From NCBI RefSeq assembly GCF_001969445.1, contig NZ_CP017297.1, positions 1,860,001 through 1,924,000 on the forward strand: a stretch of DNA of 64,000 bases. The letters run 5' to 3'. This DNA is from Brachybacterium sp. P6-10-X1. Lineage in GTDB: Bacteria > Actinomycetota > Actinomycetes > Actinomycetales > Dermabacteraceae. Positions 25,101 through 34,713 of this stretch are shown piece by piece. Numbering within the stretch: the stretch's first letter is position 1; the number at the start of each line of letters is the position of its first letter. The notes beneath the pieces were generated by a model, which did no database searches, was not told where the DNA came from, and was given only the letters and a program-made list of their open reading frames with translations. The position numbers were made by a program, and so were the translations under genes.

Positions 25101-26783
25101 TCAGTGCGCGAAGTGGCGCGTGCCCGTCAGGTAGAGGGTCGCCCCGGCGGCGCGGCAGGCCTCGATGACCTCCTCGTCGCGGATGGAGCCGCCGGGCTGG
25201 ACGATCGCGCGCACCCCCGCGTCGAGCAGGATCTGGGCGCCGTCGGCGAAGGGGAAGAAGGCGTCCGACGCCGCGACCGCGCCGCGGGCGCGCTCGGGGG
25301 CGAGGTCCCCCTCGGTGTGCTGGCCGAGGGTGTTGGCGCGGGAGACGGCCAGGCGGCAGGAGTCCAGGCGGTTGACCTGGCCCATGCCGAGTCCGACGGC
25401 GGCTCCGCCGCTCGCCAGCAGGATCGCGTTCGACTTCACCGCGCGCACGGAGCGCCAGGCGAAGGCGAGGTCCGCGAGGGTCGCCTCGTCGGCGGCGTCT
25501 CCGGCGGCCAGGGTCCAGGTCGAGGGATCATCGCCCTCGGCGTCGATCGCGTCGGCGTCCTGGACGAGCATCCCGCCCCAGATCTCTCGCATCTCGACAT
25601 CGCGGGAGTACCCGCTCTCCAGGCGCAGGATCCGCAGGTTCTTCTTGGTGCGCAGCAGCTCGAGCGCTTCGTCGTCGTAGGCCGGGGCCAGGATGACCTC
25701 GGTGAAGATCGGTTTGACCTGCTGAGCCATGGTGAGCGTGACGGGACGGTTGGTCGCGATCACACCGCCGTAGGCGGACAGCGGGTCGGTGCCGTGGGCG
25801 CGCAGGTGCGCGGCGGCGATGTCCTCGCCCTCGGCCGCCACGGCGATGCCGCAGGGGTTGTTGTGCTTGACCACGGCGACGCACGGACGCTCGTGATCGA
25901 AGGCGGCGCGCACGGCGGCGTCGGCGTCGACGTAGTTGTTGTAGCTCATCGCCTTGCCGCCGAGCTGCTCGGCGCCGGCGATGCCGGGCTCCGCGGGATC
26001 GGTCACCGCCAGGCGGGCTCGCTGATGGGGGTTCTCGCCGTAGCGCAGTGTGGCGGTGAAGCCGAGCTCGGCGGCGTCCTCGTCGCTGAGGTCGAGGATG
26101 CTCCGGGGGGCGTCGGCCTCGACGTCCTGGGCACCATCCAGCGCATCACCCCGCGCGCCGTCCTGCGCATCGCCCTCGACCTCGGGGAGCTGGTCGAGCA
26201 TCCAGTCGCTGATCGCGTCGTCGTACTCGGCGGTGCGGGTGAAAGCGATGGTGGCGAGCTCCTGGCGCTCGGCCAGGGTGAAGCCCCCCGCCGCGGTGGC
26301 CTCGCCGGCGGTCGCGTAGACCTCGGGGTCCACGACCACGGCGACGGAGGCGAAGTTCTTCGCCGCGCCGCGCACCATGGAGGGCCCGCCGATGTCGATC
26401 TTCTCGATGATCTGGTCGAAGGTGCCGCCGGCGGCGACGGTCTCGCTGAACGGGTAGAGGTTCACCACCACCAGGTCGAAGGGGGCGATGTCGTGCTCGG
26501 CCAGCTGGGCGCGGTGGGACTCCAGGCGCTGGTCGGCGAGGAGGCCGCCGTGGACGCGGGGGTGGAGGGTCTTCACACGGCCGTCGAGCATCTCGGGGAA
26601 GCCGGTCACCGCCTCGACGTCGGTCACCGCGAGGCCGGCCTCGCGGAGGGTGGCACCGGTGGAGCCGGTGGAGACGATCTCGACGTCATGCTCGACGAGG
26701 GTGCGGGCGAGGTCGACGATGCCGGTCTTGTCGAAGACGGAGATGAGGGCGCGGCGGATCGGGCGGCGCGAGGCGGTGGTCAC
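25101..26783 (-). CDS. purH: Bifunctional AICAR formyltransferase/IMP cyclohydrolase
   Basis: PurH carries out the last two steps of IMP synthesis. The 560-residue protein has an N-terminal MGS-like cyclohydrolase domain ([52 protein letters not shown]) and a C-terminal transformylase domain with the catalytic KHNNPCG and the YGGVIATN segment. An acidic, Gln/Asp/Ala-rich insert (about 205-230) separates the two domains. The GTG at 26783 follows AGGAG; the frame upstream is not conserved. It lies 169 bases after purN on the same strand. Confidence 0.96.
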   Translation of the reverse strand: MTTASRRPIRRALISVFDKTGIVDLARTLVEHDVEIVSTGSTGATLREAGLAVTDVEAVTGFPEMLDGRVKTLHPRVHGGLLADQRLESHRAQLAEHDIAPFDLVVVNLYPFSETVAAGGTFDQIIEKIDIGGPSMVRGAAKNFASVAVVVDPEVYATAGEATAAGGFTLAERQELATIAFTRTAEYDDAISDWMLDQLPEVEGDAQDGARGDALDGAQDVEADAPRSILDLSDEDAAELGFTATLRYGENPHQRARLAVTDPAEPGIAGAEQLGGKAMSYNNYVDADAAVRAAFDHERPCVAVVKHNNPCGIAVAAEGEDIAAAHLRAHGTDPLSAYGGVIATNRPVTLTMAQQVKPIFTEVILAPAYDDEALELLRTKKNLRILRLESGYSRDVEMREIWGGMLVQDADAIDAEGDDPSTWTLAAGDAADEATLADLAFAWRSVRAVKSNAILLASGGAAVGLGMGQVNRLDSCRLAVSRANTLGQHTEGDLAPERARGAVAASDAFFPFADGAQILLDAGVRAIVQPGGSIRDEEVIEACRAAGATLYLTGTRHFAH

Positions 26784-26952
26784 GAGGCGTGCTCCTGTTC
26801 GGATCGGGCTGTGCGGATCTGACTCTGCAGCGGGCACCCAGGCGGTCGATGCCCACAACCGTCACTCCCCGGTGGTCGCCCACCTTCGCCAGTCGTGTGC
26901 CACCACTGTAGCGGCCCCCGTGCCTCATGGCATCCGGAGCCCGTCCGGGCCG

Positions 26953-27525
26953 TCAGCGAGCGGCGGCGAGGCGGCGGACGACGTCGACCAGCAGGGGCTG
27001 CTCGACCGCCTTGATGCGCTCGTGCAGGGTGTCCTCGGTATCGGTCTCGAGCACGTCGACGGCGGTCTGGGCGAGGATCCGTCCGGTGTCCACCCCGGCA
27101 TCGACCTCGATGACGCTCGCGCCGGTGATCTTCACCCCGTGGGCGAGGGCGTCGCGCACCCCATGGGCGCCGGGGAAGGCCGGCAGCAGCGCCGGATGGG
27201 TGTTGATGATGCGTCCGCCGAAGGCGGCCAGCAGCGGCGGTCCGACGAGCTTCATGAAGCCGGCCAGGACCACCAGCTCGGGCTCCAGACGGGTCACGGC
27301 AGCGGTGAGGGCGCGGTCCCACGCGGCGCGGTCGGCGTGGTCGGCCAGGCGCACCACCTCGATGGGGATCCCGGCGCCGCGCGCGTGCTCGAGGCCCGAG
27401 GCCTCGCGGTCGGCGATCACGCCGACGACGGCGTAAGGGCACGTGGGCTCCTGCGCCGCGCGCAGCAGCGCGGCGAGGTTGGAGCCGGTGCCGGAGATGA
27501 GGACGGCGACGGGGGTGCGGGTCAC
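26953..27525 (-). CDS. purN: Phosphoribosylglycinamide formyltransferase
   Basis: PurN transfers the formyl group of 10-formyl-tetrahydrofolate to GAR, the third step of purine synthesis. The 190-residue product has the phosphate-binding GTGSNL near the N terminus and the catalytic triad N108, H110 and D146 (INTHPALLPAFPGAHG; DAGVDTGRI). A TAGCCT hexamer ends six bases before the GTG start, so the purN mRNA is likely leaderless. The perM-purN-purH order seen in mycobacteria is kept, with one small gene inserted on the other strand. Confidence 0.96.
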   Translation of the reverse strand: MTRTPVAVLISGTGSNLAALLRAAQEPTCPYAVVGVIADREASGLEHARGAGIPIEVVRLADHADRAAWDRALTAAVTRLEPELVVLAGFMKLVGPPLLAAFGGRIINTHPALLPAFPGAHGVRDALAHGVKITGASVIEVDAGVDTGRILAQTAVDVLETDTEDTLHERIKAVEQPLLVDVVRRLAAAR

Positions 27526-27531
27526 CGGGCC

Positions 27532-27537
27532 AGGCTA
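27532..27537 (-). promoter_or_regulatory. -10 element, leaderless purN
   Basis: TAGCCT lies six bases upstream of the purN GTG. Confidence 0.5.
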
Positions 27538-27643
27538 GTCGCCGGCGGGGCCTGCAGCGAGCGCCCGGCATGACCGACACCCCCGAGCGGGCCGTCGCGG
27601 ACGTCGGTGCCCGTGCCCAGGGGTACCGGGCACAATAGGTTCG

Positions 27644-28069
27644 ATGAGCAACGAGCACCAGGACGATCAGGATCGGCGCCCCTCCGACGAGGCCCCGGCC
27701 CGCTCCCGACGACTTCTGGGCGTCCTGGTCGTGACGATGCTCGCGTCGTGGCTGCTGCTGATGGCTCCGCTGCCGTTCTCCTTGGCCGCCGGGGTCACCG
27801 CGCTGGTCGCGATGGTGCTGCTGGTGCTGCTGTCGGTGCAGTCCTTCCGCGAGGGCCGCTGGGGCATGGGGGTGATCGGGGTGCTGGTGGGTGTCCCCGC
27901 CACGCTCATGATCGTGGCCGGTTCCCTGCTCTCGCTGCTGTTCTACGGTCCGATGGCGGAGGTCGAGGAGTGCCGCTCCACGGCGATCACGGAGCAGGCA
28001 CAGGCGCAGTGCGAGACCGAGGCCCAGGACTCCATGGCCGGCTGGGTCAGCTCTCTGCTGGGCGGTTGA
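27644..28069 (+). CDS. Small membrane protein of unknown function
   Basis: I do not recognise a family. The 141-residue protein has a charged N-terminal tail (1-23), three hydrophobic segments (about 24-42, 46-65 and 74-100) and a short acidic, probably extracytoplasmic tail with two cysteines (ECRSTAITEQ...QCETE) that could form a disulfide. CACAAT lies seven bases before the ATG, so a leaderless mRNA is possible. The last 23 bases overlap the 3' end of the converging PerM-like gene. Confidence 0.7.
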   Translation: MSNEHQDDQDRRPSDEAPARSRRLLGVLVVTMLASWLLLMAPLPFSLAAGVTALVAMVLLVLLSVQSFREGRWGMGVIGVLVGVPATLMIVAGSLLSLLFYGPMAEVEECRSTAITEQAQAQCETEAQDSMAGWVSSLLGG

Positions 28070-29669
28070 TGCCGTCCTCGCCCTCCGCGTCGCGCTCGTG
28101 ATCGGTCGACGCGTCCGTGGCGTCCTGCCCGTTCACGACCTCCCCGTCGAGGACGGCGTCCTCTGCAGAAGCGGGAGAGCGGGCGGAGATGGGAGAGCCG
28201 ACGTACCCGGGAGAGCCGGCGGAGACGGGAGAGTCGGCGGGCGTGCCGGGAGAGCCGGGGGTGGCGGACGAGGCCGGCTCGGCGGCCGAGGCCGCGGATG
28301 AGGCCGAGGCCGGCGAGGTGGATGATCCGGCCGACGACGGCGGGGCGGGGCGGGGCGGGGCAGGGAGCGTCGGCCCGGATCTGGTCTCCGAGGGGGCCCG
28401 CTCGCTCGTCTCGGCCCGGTCGACCCTCGCCCGCAGGGACGTCATGCTCGTGCGCGCCCAGGGCAGCAGCGGCGTCGCGAGCACACCGATCACCCCACCG
28501 GTGGCGAGCACGGCGAGGCCGACCAGCGGCAGCAGGAAGGAGCCCATCTGCGGTCCGAGGTGCACGAGCCTCCCCTCACCGATGCCTCCCGTGGACAGCC
28601 CCGCGAGCAGCAGCACGGCGACGACCACGACGGCGGGATAGGCGATCCAGGCGGTGATCCGGTCGCGGCGCTCGAGATCCGCCACGTCCCGGACCAGGCG
28701 CACCGCACCGAGCGCGATCGGGATCACCGGCAGCACCAGCAGCACCCAGGTCCATCCGGGGAAATCACCGGGCCCGGGAATGGCTCCCAGCATCGGCAGC
28801 GCGGGCATCACGCCCGTCTCGGACCCGCCCAGGGAGAGCTCGGTGGTGGTGCCGAGACCCACGGTGCCGCCGGCGACGACCACCAGGGCCCACACCGCCA
28901 GCAGCGGCAGCAGCGCCAGTTGGACGAGAGTGAGCACGAGCCCACCGGTGACCCCGGGATCCAGACTCTCGAACAGGGAGGACTGCGCCGGCACCGACAC
29001 CAGCAGCATCACCACGGTCGTCCCCAGCCCCACGCAGAGCAGTCCGAGCAGAGCGATGAGCGCGGCCCGGGCGACGTCGCCGTAGGGGGAGGGAAGCAGG
29101 TCGAGCACCCGCACGCCGGGCACCGTCGAGGTGGCCTCACGGCGCAGCGACCACAGCAGCCCCGTCAGCCCTCCGAGGACCGCCACCATCGCGCCGGAGA
29201 CGAACGCGGAGGTCACCACGGGGCTGGTGTCGATGCTGCGCCCGATTCCGGCGAGCACCCCCACCCCGATCGCATAGACCACGGCGTAGGAACCCAGCGC
29301 CCCACCGGCATCGCGCAGGGCACGGAGGCGCAGCACCCCGTCGTCGCGGACCAGGCGGAGCGCCCGGCCCACCCGGCGCATCCCGAGCGCGGCCAGGACC
29401 AGCAGCAGGGCGAGCAGCCCGAAGGGCGTCAGGGTCACCGATCCGTCGATCACCCCGGTGCTCAGGATGATCCCGCCCCCGTGGCCCAGCACCAGGACGT
29501 TCAGCGCGATGATGATCGCGTCCAGGACGCTCGCGGTCGAGCGGGTCCCGGCGACCTGGGCGGCCAGCGCGGGCACCACGACCACGGCGAGCGCGGTGCC
29601 CAGCGAGAGCGCTGCGGCGAGCGCTCCGCGGACCAGGGGTGTCGCGATGCTGTCGCCGGTGCTGCTCAC
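28047..29669 (-). CDS. PerM-like membrane protein (DUF6350 type)
   Basis: The 540-residue protein has about ten hydrophobic segments up to residue ~410 and a long disordered tail rich in Ser, Ala, Pro and Gly, with GSPG-type repeats. Its position upstream of purN and purH matches mycobacterial PerM (Rv0955), an integral membrane protein linked to cell division and persistence; the topology fits the actinobacterial DUF6350 group. The GTG at 29669 follows AAGGAG. The assignment rests on topology and context rather than a single motif. Confidence 0.75.
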   Translation of the reverse strand: MSSTGDSIATPLVRGALAAALSLGTALAVVVVPALAAQVAGTRSTASVLDAIIIALNVLVLGHGGGIILSTGVIDGSVTLTPFGLLALLLVLAALGMRRVGRALRLVRDDGVLRLRALRDAGGALGSYAVVYAIGVGVLAGIGRSIDTSPVVTSAFVSGAMVAVLGGLTGLLWSLRREATSTVPGVRVLDLLPSPYGDVARAALIALLGLLCVGLGTTVVMLLVSVPAQSSLFESLDPGVTGGLVLTLVQLALLPLLAVWALVVVAGGTVGLGTTTELSLGGSETGVMPALPMLGAIPGPGDFPGWTWVLLVLPVIPIALGAVRLVRDVADLERRDRITAWIAYPAVVVVAVLLLAGLSTGGIGEGRLVHLGPQMGSFLLPLVGLAVLATGGVIGVLATPLLPWARTSMTSLRARVDRAETSERAPSETRSGPTLPAPPRPAPPSSAGSSTSPASASSAASAAEPASSATPGSPGTPADSPVSAGSPGYVGSPISARSPASAEDAVLDGEVVNGQDATDASTDHERDAEGEDGINRPAES

Positions 29670-29827
29670 GAACTGCTCCTTGGGCGGGTCACGACGGGGG
29701 AAGCGGATCCGAAGCGGGTCCGGGGACCCCACGTTCGGGGTCGCGCTCCATGGTCGCACCTCCTCGTGTCCGGACCGTGCATCCCGGGACGGGACGCGGG
29801 TCACGGCGCGCGGCGGGTTCGGTGTCG

Positions 29828-29833
29828 CATAAT
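29828..29833 (+). promoter_or_regulatory. -10 element, leaderless menF
   Basis: CATAAT ends seven bases before the ATG at 29841. It overlaps an earlier ATG at 29832, which argues for the later start. Confidence 0.5.
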
Positions 29834-29840
29834 GATGTCG

Positions 29841-31154
29841 ATGCCCGCCCCGAATCTGAACCCCGAGGACACCGAGCACCCGGTGACGCTGTCCGTCCGC
29901 ACCCTGCGGCTGGAGGAGTCCGTCGACCTCCTCGGCCATATTCCCGCCGCGGTCAGCGGCGCCTGGCTGCGCCACGGTCAGGGCGTGGTCGCCCTCGGGA
30001 CGGCCTGGTCCACGCGGACCACCGGGCCCCACCGCTTCGCCGCCGCCAGCTCCGCCTTCCAGAGCCTGGCATCCCGCGCCCTGGTGGACGACGAGGTGCG
30101 CACCCGCACCAGTGGACTGATCGCCCTGGGGAGCTTCTCGTACGCCGACAGCTCCGAGCGCGCCTCCCAGCTGATGGTCCCCCGGGCTCTGCTGGGGGTC
30201 CACGACGGGGAGTCGTTCCTGACCGTGGTCGGTGTCGACGAGGATCCGGTGCTGCCCACGTCGTGGCGCGACCTGTTCCCCTCCACCCCCGTCGGCCCCT
30301 CGACCGCCGACGCGCTGGAGGTCGAGGCGGACCACACACCCGATGAGTACCAGGCGCTGGTCGACGAGGCCGTCGCCGAGATCCGGCAGGGCCGTGCCGC
30401 CAAGGTGGTGCTCTCCGAGCGCACCACGGTCCGTGCGTCCCAGAGCATCCGACCGGCAGTGCTGCTGGCCCGGCTGGCCCGCGCCTACCCGAGCACCTGG
30501 GTGTACCACCTCGACGATGTGATCGGTGCGAGCCCGGAGATGCTGGCCCAGACCGAGAACGGCCGGGTGTTCTCCCGCGTCCTGGCCGGAACCCGACCGG
30601 TGGCGGACGACGGCGAGCTCGACGAGATCGACCGCCGCGCTTTCCGCTCCGACGCCAAGGAGCTGTCCGAGCACGCCTTCGCGGTGGAGTCGGTGACAGA
30701 GCGCCTGGCGGGCCTGGCCGAGGGCATCGACGTCTCCCCGGAGCCGTTCGTCCTGCGGCTGCCGGGACTGGAACATCTGGCCTCGGACGTCTCTGCCAGC
30801 CTGCGCAACGGCGTGACCAGCTTGGACGTCGCCTCGCGGCTGCACCCCTCGGCCGCCGTGTCGGGCACTCCACGGGAAGCGGCCGACGAGATCATCGCCC
30901 GGCTGGAGCCGCGCGACCGGGGCGGCTACGCCGCCCCCGTGGGCTGGATGGACGGCCGGGGCGACGGGCAATGGGCGATCGCCCTGCGGATGGCGCATCT
31001 GGGTGACGACCGGACGGTCACGCTGCACGCCGGCGGTGGGCTGGTGGCCGCCTCGGATCCGGTGTCCGAGCACGCCGAGGTGCTGGCGAAGTGCCGACCG
31101 ATGCTGCGCGCGCTGCGGGGCGAGCCCCATGAGGACCCGTCCGAACTCCCCTGA
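29841..31154 (+). CDS. menF: Isochorismate synthase
   Basis: The enzyme converts chorismate to isochorismate, the entry to menaquinone synthesis. The 437-residue protein has the chorismate-binding C-terminal fold (AKVVLSERTTVRASQ, YHLDDVIGASPEMLA, GTRPV, EHAFAVESV, HPSAAVSGTPREAA, GWMDGRGDGQWAIALR). The Pro-ser AVSGTP and Gly-rich PVGWMDGRG stretches are where menF/entC members carry their active-site residues. I chose 29841 over ATGs at 29832 and 29835 because of the adjacent -10. It is divergent from the PerM-like gene and converges with htrA. An EntC-type siderophore role is possible but the men neighbours favour MenF. Confidence 0.93.
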   Translation: MPAPNLNPEDTEHPVTLSVRTLRLEESVDLLGHIPAAVSGAWLRHGQGVVALGTAWSTRTTGPHRFAAASSAFQSLASRALVDDEVRTRTSGLIALGSFSYADSSERASQLMVPRALLGVHDGESFLTVVGVDEDPVLPTSWRDLFPSTPVGPSTADALEVEADHTPDEYQALVDEAVAEIRQGRAAKVVLSERTTVRASQSIRPAVLLARLARAYPSTWVYHLDDVIGASPEMLAQTENGRVFSRVLAGTRPVADDGELDEIDRRAFRSDAKELSEHAFAVESVTERLAGLAEGIDVSPEPFVLRLPGLEHLASDVSASLRNGVTSLDVASRLHPSAAVSGTPREAADEIIARLEPRDRGGYAAPVGWMDGRGDGQWAIALRMAHLGDDRTVTLHAGGGLVAASDPVSEHAEVLAKCRPMLRALRGEPHEDPSELP

Positions 31155-31178
31155 GTTCCCGGACCCTCGCCGGACGGG

Positions 31179-32810
31179 TCAGCTCGGGCTGGTGCCCAGG
31201 GTGATCTCCAGGGTCTGCTGATCCTGGCCCCGCACCACCGTCAGGGTGTGCTCCGAGCCGACGGCCATGCCGCGCACGATGCCGGTGAGGGCGGCGGCGC
31301 CGCCGACGTCGGTGTCGTCGATCCCGGTGATCAGGTCGTCCTTGCGCAGTCCGGCCTCCGCGGCGGGGCTGCCGGGCTCGACGCTGACCACCTGCGCGCC
31401 ATGGTGGGCGACGTCACCGAGGGTGGCCGTGCCATCGGTGCTGGTGACCCCCATGAAGGCGTGGTCGGCGGACCCGTCCTCCCGGAGCTGCTCGGCGATC
31501 ATCGTCGCGGTGTTCGCGGGGATCGCGAAGCCCAACCCGATGCTGCCGGCCTTGCCGGAGGCGTTCGGGATCCCGGCGATCGAGGAGTTGATGCCGATCA
31601 CCTGACCGGCGGCGTCCACGAGCGGGCCGCCGGAGTTGCCGGGGTTGATCGCGGCATCGGTCTGGATCGCGGAGGTGTAGGTCGCCTTCGAGCCGCCCGC
31701 CTCACCGGTGGCCGAGACCGGTCGGTCCACGGCAGAGATGATCCCGGTGGTCACGGTGTTCTCCAGGCCCAGCGGGGTTCCCAGCGCCATGACAGGCTGC
31801 CCGACGGCGACGGTCGAGGAGTCCGCGAAGGTGGCCGGCTGCAGATCCTCCGGCGGGGAGTCCAGCCGGATCACCGCCAGGTCCGTGGAGGGATCGGTGC
31901 CGACGATCGAGGCGGTGTAGCTCAGGCCGTCGCTCATCGTCACCTGCACGGCTTGGGCGTCCTGGACGACATGGTTGTTGGTGAGGATGGAACCGTCCTC
32001 ACCGAGCACCACGCCGGTGCCCTGGGCGGTGCCGGAGCCGGTGGCGACCTCGATCGCGACGGCGCTGGGAGAGACCTGCTCCGCCACCGAGGCCCAGTCG
32101 GGGTCGTCGACGGTGGAGACCGAGGCGGGGCTGGCGTCGGCGGTGCGGGGCGGGGCCTCCTGCGCGGTCGACGTGGGTTCCGGGCTCAGCAGCTGGTCGT
32201 AGGCGACGACACCGCCGAGCGTGAGCCCGCTGGAGACGAGCATGCCGAGAGCGACCAGACCGGTCACCCCGGCCCACCCTGGTCCGCGACGGCGCGCGGC
32301 CGCCGGGGCCCCTCCGCTCGCGCCGGCGGGAGACGGTCCGCCCGGCGCCGCGGCGGTCTGGCCGGTCGCACCGGCCTGCATCGCCGGGCCGGCCGGTGCC
32401 GGGCTCCCGTAGGGATCACCGAACGCCGCGGGATGGGCGAAGGCGCCGCGGTCCTCCCTCGCGGCGGACCAGGGCCGCGCGGAACCGGGTCCGTCGGCTG
32501 CGGCGTACGGGTCGAGACGCTCGGTGGGCGCGGTGTCGGAGCTGCCGGCGGATCCCGGCGGCGTGGCCGACGGGGACGGCGTGGTCGACGGTGTCTGCGC
32601 GGCCGACGGCGCCGAGGCGACGGGACCGCCCGGGGCCGGGGCGCCGTAGTCGAAGTGTGGTCGGGCCTGCTCGGGCTCCCGCGGGGTCGGGTCCTCGCCG
32701 AGCCGGTCCTGTTCGGGGGAGCGCGGAGTCGGATCGTCCCCGGACCGGTCCTGGCCGGGCCGGCCCTGCGGAGTCTCGTACGGGTCGTGTGCGTCCTTCA
32801 TGTCTGCCAT
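31179..32810 (-). CDS. HtrA/DegP-type membrane serine protease with PDZ domain
   Basis: This is a membrane-anchored trypsin-like quality-control protease facing the cell exterior. Order: a long Pro/Ala/Gly-rich disordered cytoplasmic region (1-178), one membrane segment (about 180-204), the protease domain with H280 (ILTNNHVV), D310 (DPSTDLAVI) and S393 (NPGNSGGPLV), then a PDZ domain (about 445-535; VVSVEPGSPAAEAGLRKDDL). The catalytic triad is intact. The ATG at 32810 has GAGGTGG five bases away; a second ATG at 32801 overlaps the menD stop by four bases. It overlaps menD by 13 bases, so expression is coupled to the menC-menD transcript. Confidence 0.95.
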   Translation of the reverse strand: MADMKDAHDPYETPQGRPGQDRSGDDPTPRSPEQDRLGEDPTPREPEQARPHFDYGAPAPGGPVASAPSAAQTPSTTPSPSATPPGSAGSSDTAPTERLDPYAAADGPGSARPWSAAREDRGAFAHPAAFGDPYGSPAPAGPAMQAGATGQTAAAPGGPSPAGASGGAPAAARRRGPGWAGVTGLVALGMLVSSGLTLGGVVAYDQLLSPEPTSTAQEAPPRTADASPASVSTVDDPDWASVAEQVSPSAVAIEVATGSGTAQGTGVVLGEDGSILTNNHVVQDAQAVQVTMSDGLSYTASIVGTDPSTDLAVIRLDSPPEDLQPATFADSSTVAVGQPVMALGTPLGLENTVTTGIISAVDRPVSATGEAGGSKATYTSAIQTDAAINPGNSGGPLVDAAGQVIGINSSIAGIPNASGKAGSIGLGFAIPANTATMIAEQLREDGSADHAFMGVTSTDGTATLGDVAHHGAQVVSVEPGSPAAEAGLRKDDLITGIDDTDVGGAAALTGIVRGMAVGSEHTLTVVRGQDQQTLEITLGTSPS

Positions 32811-34666
32811 GGGACCACCTCCATCGCCAGGTTCTCCGAATATGGGCTGTACTCATCCTGGACGAGGAGCATCCGCAGGCCGTGACCTCTCTCGGCCAGT
32901 GCGGGGGCGAGGCTGTCGGGGGTGACCCGTCGGGCACGCGCGCCGAGCGCTGCGGCCGCAGCGGCGATGTCGGTGCCGTGCGGGGTGGTGAAGAAGCGCC
33001 GCAGCAGCGCAGGCGGGGCCGCGGCGTGCTCGAGACCGGAGAAGATGCGCCCTCCCCCGTCGTCGACGACGATCACGTCCAGGTCCGGGGTCTGCTCCTC
33101 GGGGCCGATGATCAGCCCGGTGAGATCGTGCAGCGCGGTCAGATCCCCCATCAGCACACGGACACGGCCCGGGCCGCCACCGGCGTCGCCGGTATCGGCG
33201 TCGGTGGTATCGGCGTCGACGGAGGCGGCGTCCACGTCGACGTCGACTCGTTGCTGGGCCAGGGCGATGCCGCCGGCGAGCGAGGTGGTGCCGTCGATGC
33301 CGGCCAGCCCGCGATCGGCGATCACCCGTCCGGACGTCGACCCGGCATGCTGCTCGAGGTCCCGCACGAGGCTCGAGGATCCCAGGACCAGGGTGTCCCC
33401 CCCCCCCGTGGCCTCCCAGACGGCGAGCGCAGCCCGCTGCTGCCAGTCGACGGGTCGCCCCCCGTCGACCGCGGCGGCTTCCCGCCAGGCGACCAGATGG
33501 TCGCGGCGGCGGGCGTGCTCGGCGTCGTCGGCCCCGTCCTCGCCGATCGCGGCCGGCACCACCAGCCGCGCACGGCGCGCGGCGTCGGCCCAGTCGGGGT
33601 GCGGATCGACGACGATCACGTCGACGTCCTCGGCCCCCAGCAGCGCGCCGACGACGGGGCGGGACAGCGTCGGATGGCCCAGGACGATCGCGCGGTCAGG
33701 TCGCAGAGGGTGCTGCCGGTCGGCCATGATCTGCCCGAGCAGCGCCGGATAGCCGCGCACGAAGGACGGTCCTCCCCGCGCGCCCGAGCTCGGCTCCGCC
33801 AGCAGCGGCAGCGTGTGCCGCTCCGCGAGCTCGCGGGCGGCGCTCCCGGCGCCGTCCCCGGCCACGACGACCGTGCGGGAGGAGATCGGCACCGGCCGCG
33901 GCGTCGTCGGGATCGGGCGTGCGCGACGGGTCAGCACCAGGCGCTGCGACCCGGCGCCGACCGGGGTCATCGGCGCAGTCGGCCGGGTCTGCGCGACCGA
34001 CGGCGCCGCTCGAGGCACGAGCGGGTCGCGGAAGCCGAGGTTGAGATGCACGGGGCCGGGATGGTCCCCGGTCGCGGCGGCGACGGCGCGGGCGATCGTG
34101 GAGACCGCGGTGCGCAGCTCGACCGGAGTGGCGGCGGCCGCGGTCGGTGCGGGCAGGTCCGCGTCGAACCGGGTCAGCGAACGGAACATGCCCGCCTGGC
34201 GGGTGGTCTGGTTCGCGCCGACGTCGCGCAGCTCGGCGGGGCGGTCCGCGGTCAGCACGATCAGGGGGACGCGGGCGTGGTGGGCCTCCATGACGGCGGC
34301 GTGCAGGTGGGCGGTCGCGGTGCCCGAGGTGGTCACGACGACCGCCGGATGCATCATGTCGTGGCGGGACAGCCCGAGCGCGGTGAACGCCGCCGCGCGC
34401 TCGTCGATGCGGACGTGGGCGCGGATGCGGCCGGGGCGCCGCGGTTCGCCGGCCTGCGAACCGGTGGCCGCGGGAGCAGAGACCTGCGGGTCGGCGAGAC
34501 CGTAGACGAGCGGGGCGGAGCGCGACCCGGGAGCGAGGACCGCGTCGGTGGTGCCGAGCGCCGCCAGGGCACTCCAGAGGACGATCGCCTGGTCGACGGC
34601 ACCGGACCCCGTCGGGGTGGGCAGAGGGATCCCGTCGGCCGGGGCGGCGTGTTCGCTGACGTGCAT
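32798..34666 (-). CDS. menD: 2-succinyl-5-enolpyruvyl-6-hydroxy-3-cyclohexene-1-carboxylate synthase
   Basis: MenD is a thiamine-diphosphate enzyme that joins isochorismate with succinic semialdehyde derived from 2-oxoglutarate. The 622-residue protein shows APGSRSAPLVYGL, the cofactor glutamate region HVRIDERAAAFTALG, VVTTSGTATAHLHAAVMEA, ADRPAELRDVGANQTTRQ, and the C-terminal ADRGLAGIDG and LMGDLTALHD with the diphosphate/Mg region. An 11-base G run (33397-33407 as C on plus) encodes part of ATGGGDT and the frame is intact here. A shorter Val/Asp-rich insert lies near residue 490. TACGCT six bases before the ATG at 34666 suggests a leaderless mRNA. It is 47 bases after menC. Confidence 0.95.
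   Translation of the reverse strand: MHVSEHAAPADGIPLPTPTGSGAVDQAIVLWSALAALGTTDAVLAPGSRSAPLVYGLADPQVSAPAATGSQAGEPRRPGRIRAHVRIDERAAAFTALGLSRHDMMHPAVVVTTSGTATAHLHAAVMEAHHARVPLIVLTADRPAELRDVGANQTTRQAGMFRSLTRFDADLPAPTAAAATPVELRTAVSTIARAVAAATGDHPGPVHLNLGFRDPLVPRAAPSVAQTRPTAPMTPVGAGSQRLVLTRRARPIPTTPRPVPISSRTVVVAGDGAGSAARELAERHTLPLLAEPSSGARGGPSFVRGYPALLGQIMADRQHPLRPDRAIVLGHPTLSRPVVGALLGAEDVDVIVVDPHPDWADAARRARLVVPAAIGEDGADDAEHARRRDHLVAWREAAAVDGGRPVDWQQRAALAVWEATGGGDTLVLGSSSLVRDLEQHAGSTSGRVIADRGLAGIDGTTSLAGGIALAQQRVDVDVDAASVDADTTDADTGDAGGGPGRVRVLMGDLTALHDLTGLIIGPEEQTPDLDVIVVDDGGGRIFSGLEHAAAPPALLRRFFTTPHGTDIAAAAAALGARARRVTPDSLAPALAERGHGLRMLLVQDEYSPYSENLAMEVVPWQT
33397..33407 (-). repeat. 11-base poly-G tract inside menD
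   Basis: Eleven consecutive C on the plus strand (G on the menD coding strand) span codons 421-424 approximately. Gain or loss of one base would frameshift menD. Confidence 0.95.
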
Positions 34667-34672
34667 GGGACC

Positions 34673-34678
34673 AGCGTA
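34673..34678 (-). promoter_or_regulatory. -10 element, leaderless menD
   Basis: TACGCT ends six bases before the menD ATG. The surrounding GAACTACGCTGG recurs before the DUF4229 gene at 39765. Confidence 0.5.
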
Positions 34679-34713
34679 GTTCGCCAGGTGGACCGGTCCT
34701 CCCGGCTCCTGGC

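Noticed and set aside
28560..29840. Upstream extension of the menF frame (424 extra codons)
   Set aside because: The extension is antisense to the PerM-like gene; the close -10 element and homologue length support the start at 29841.
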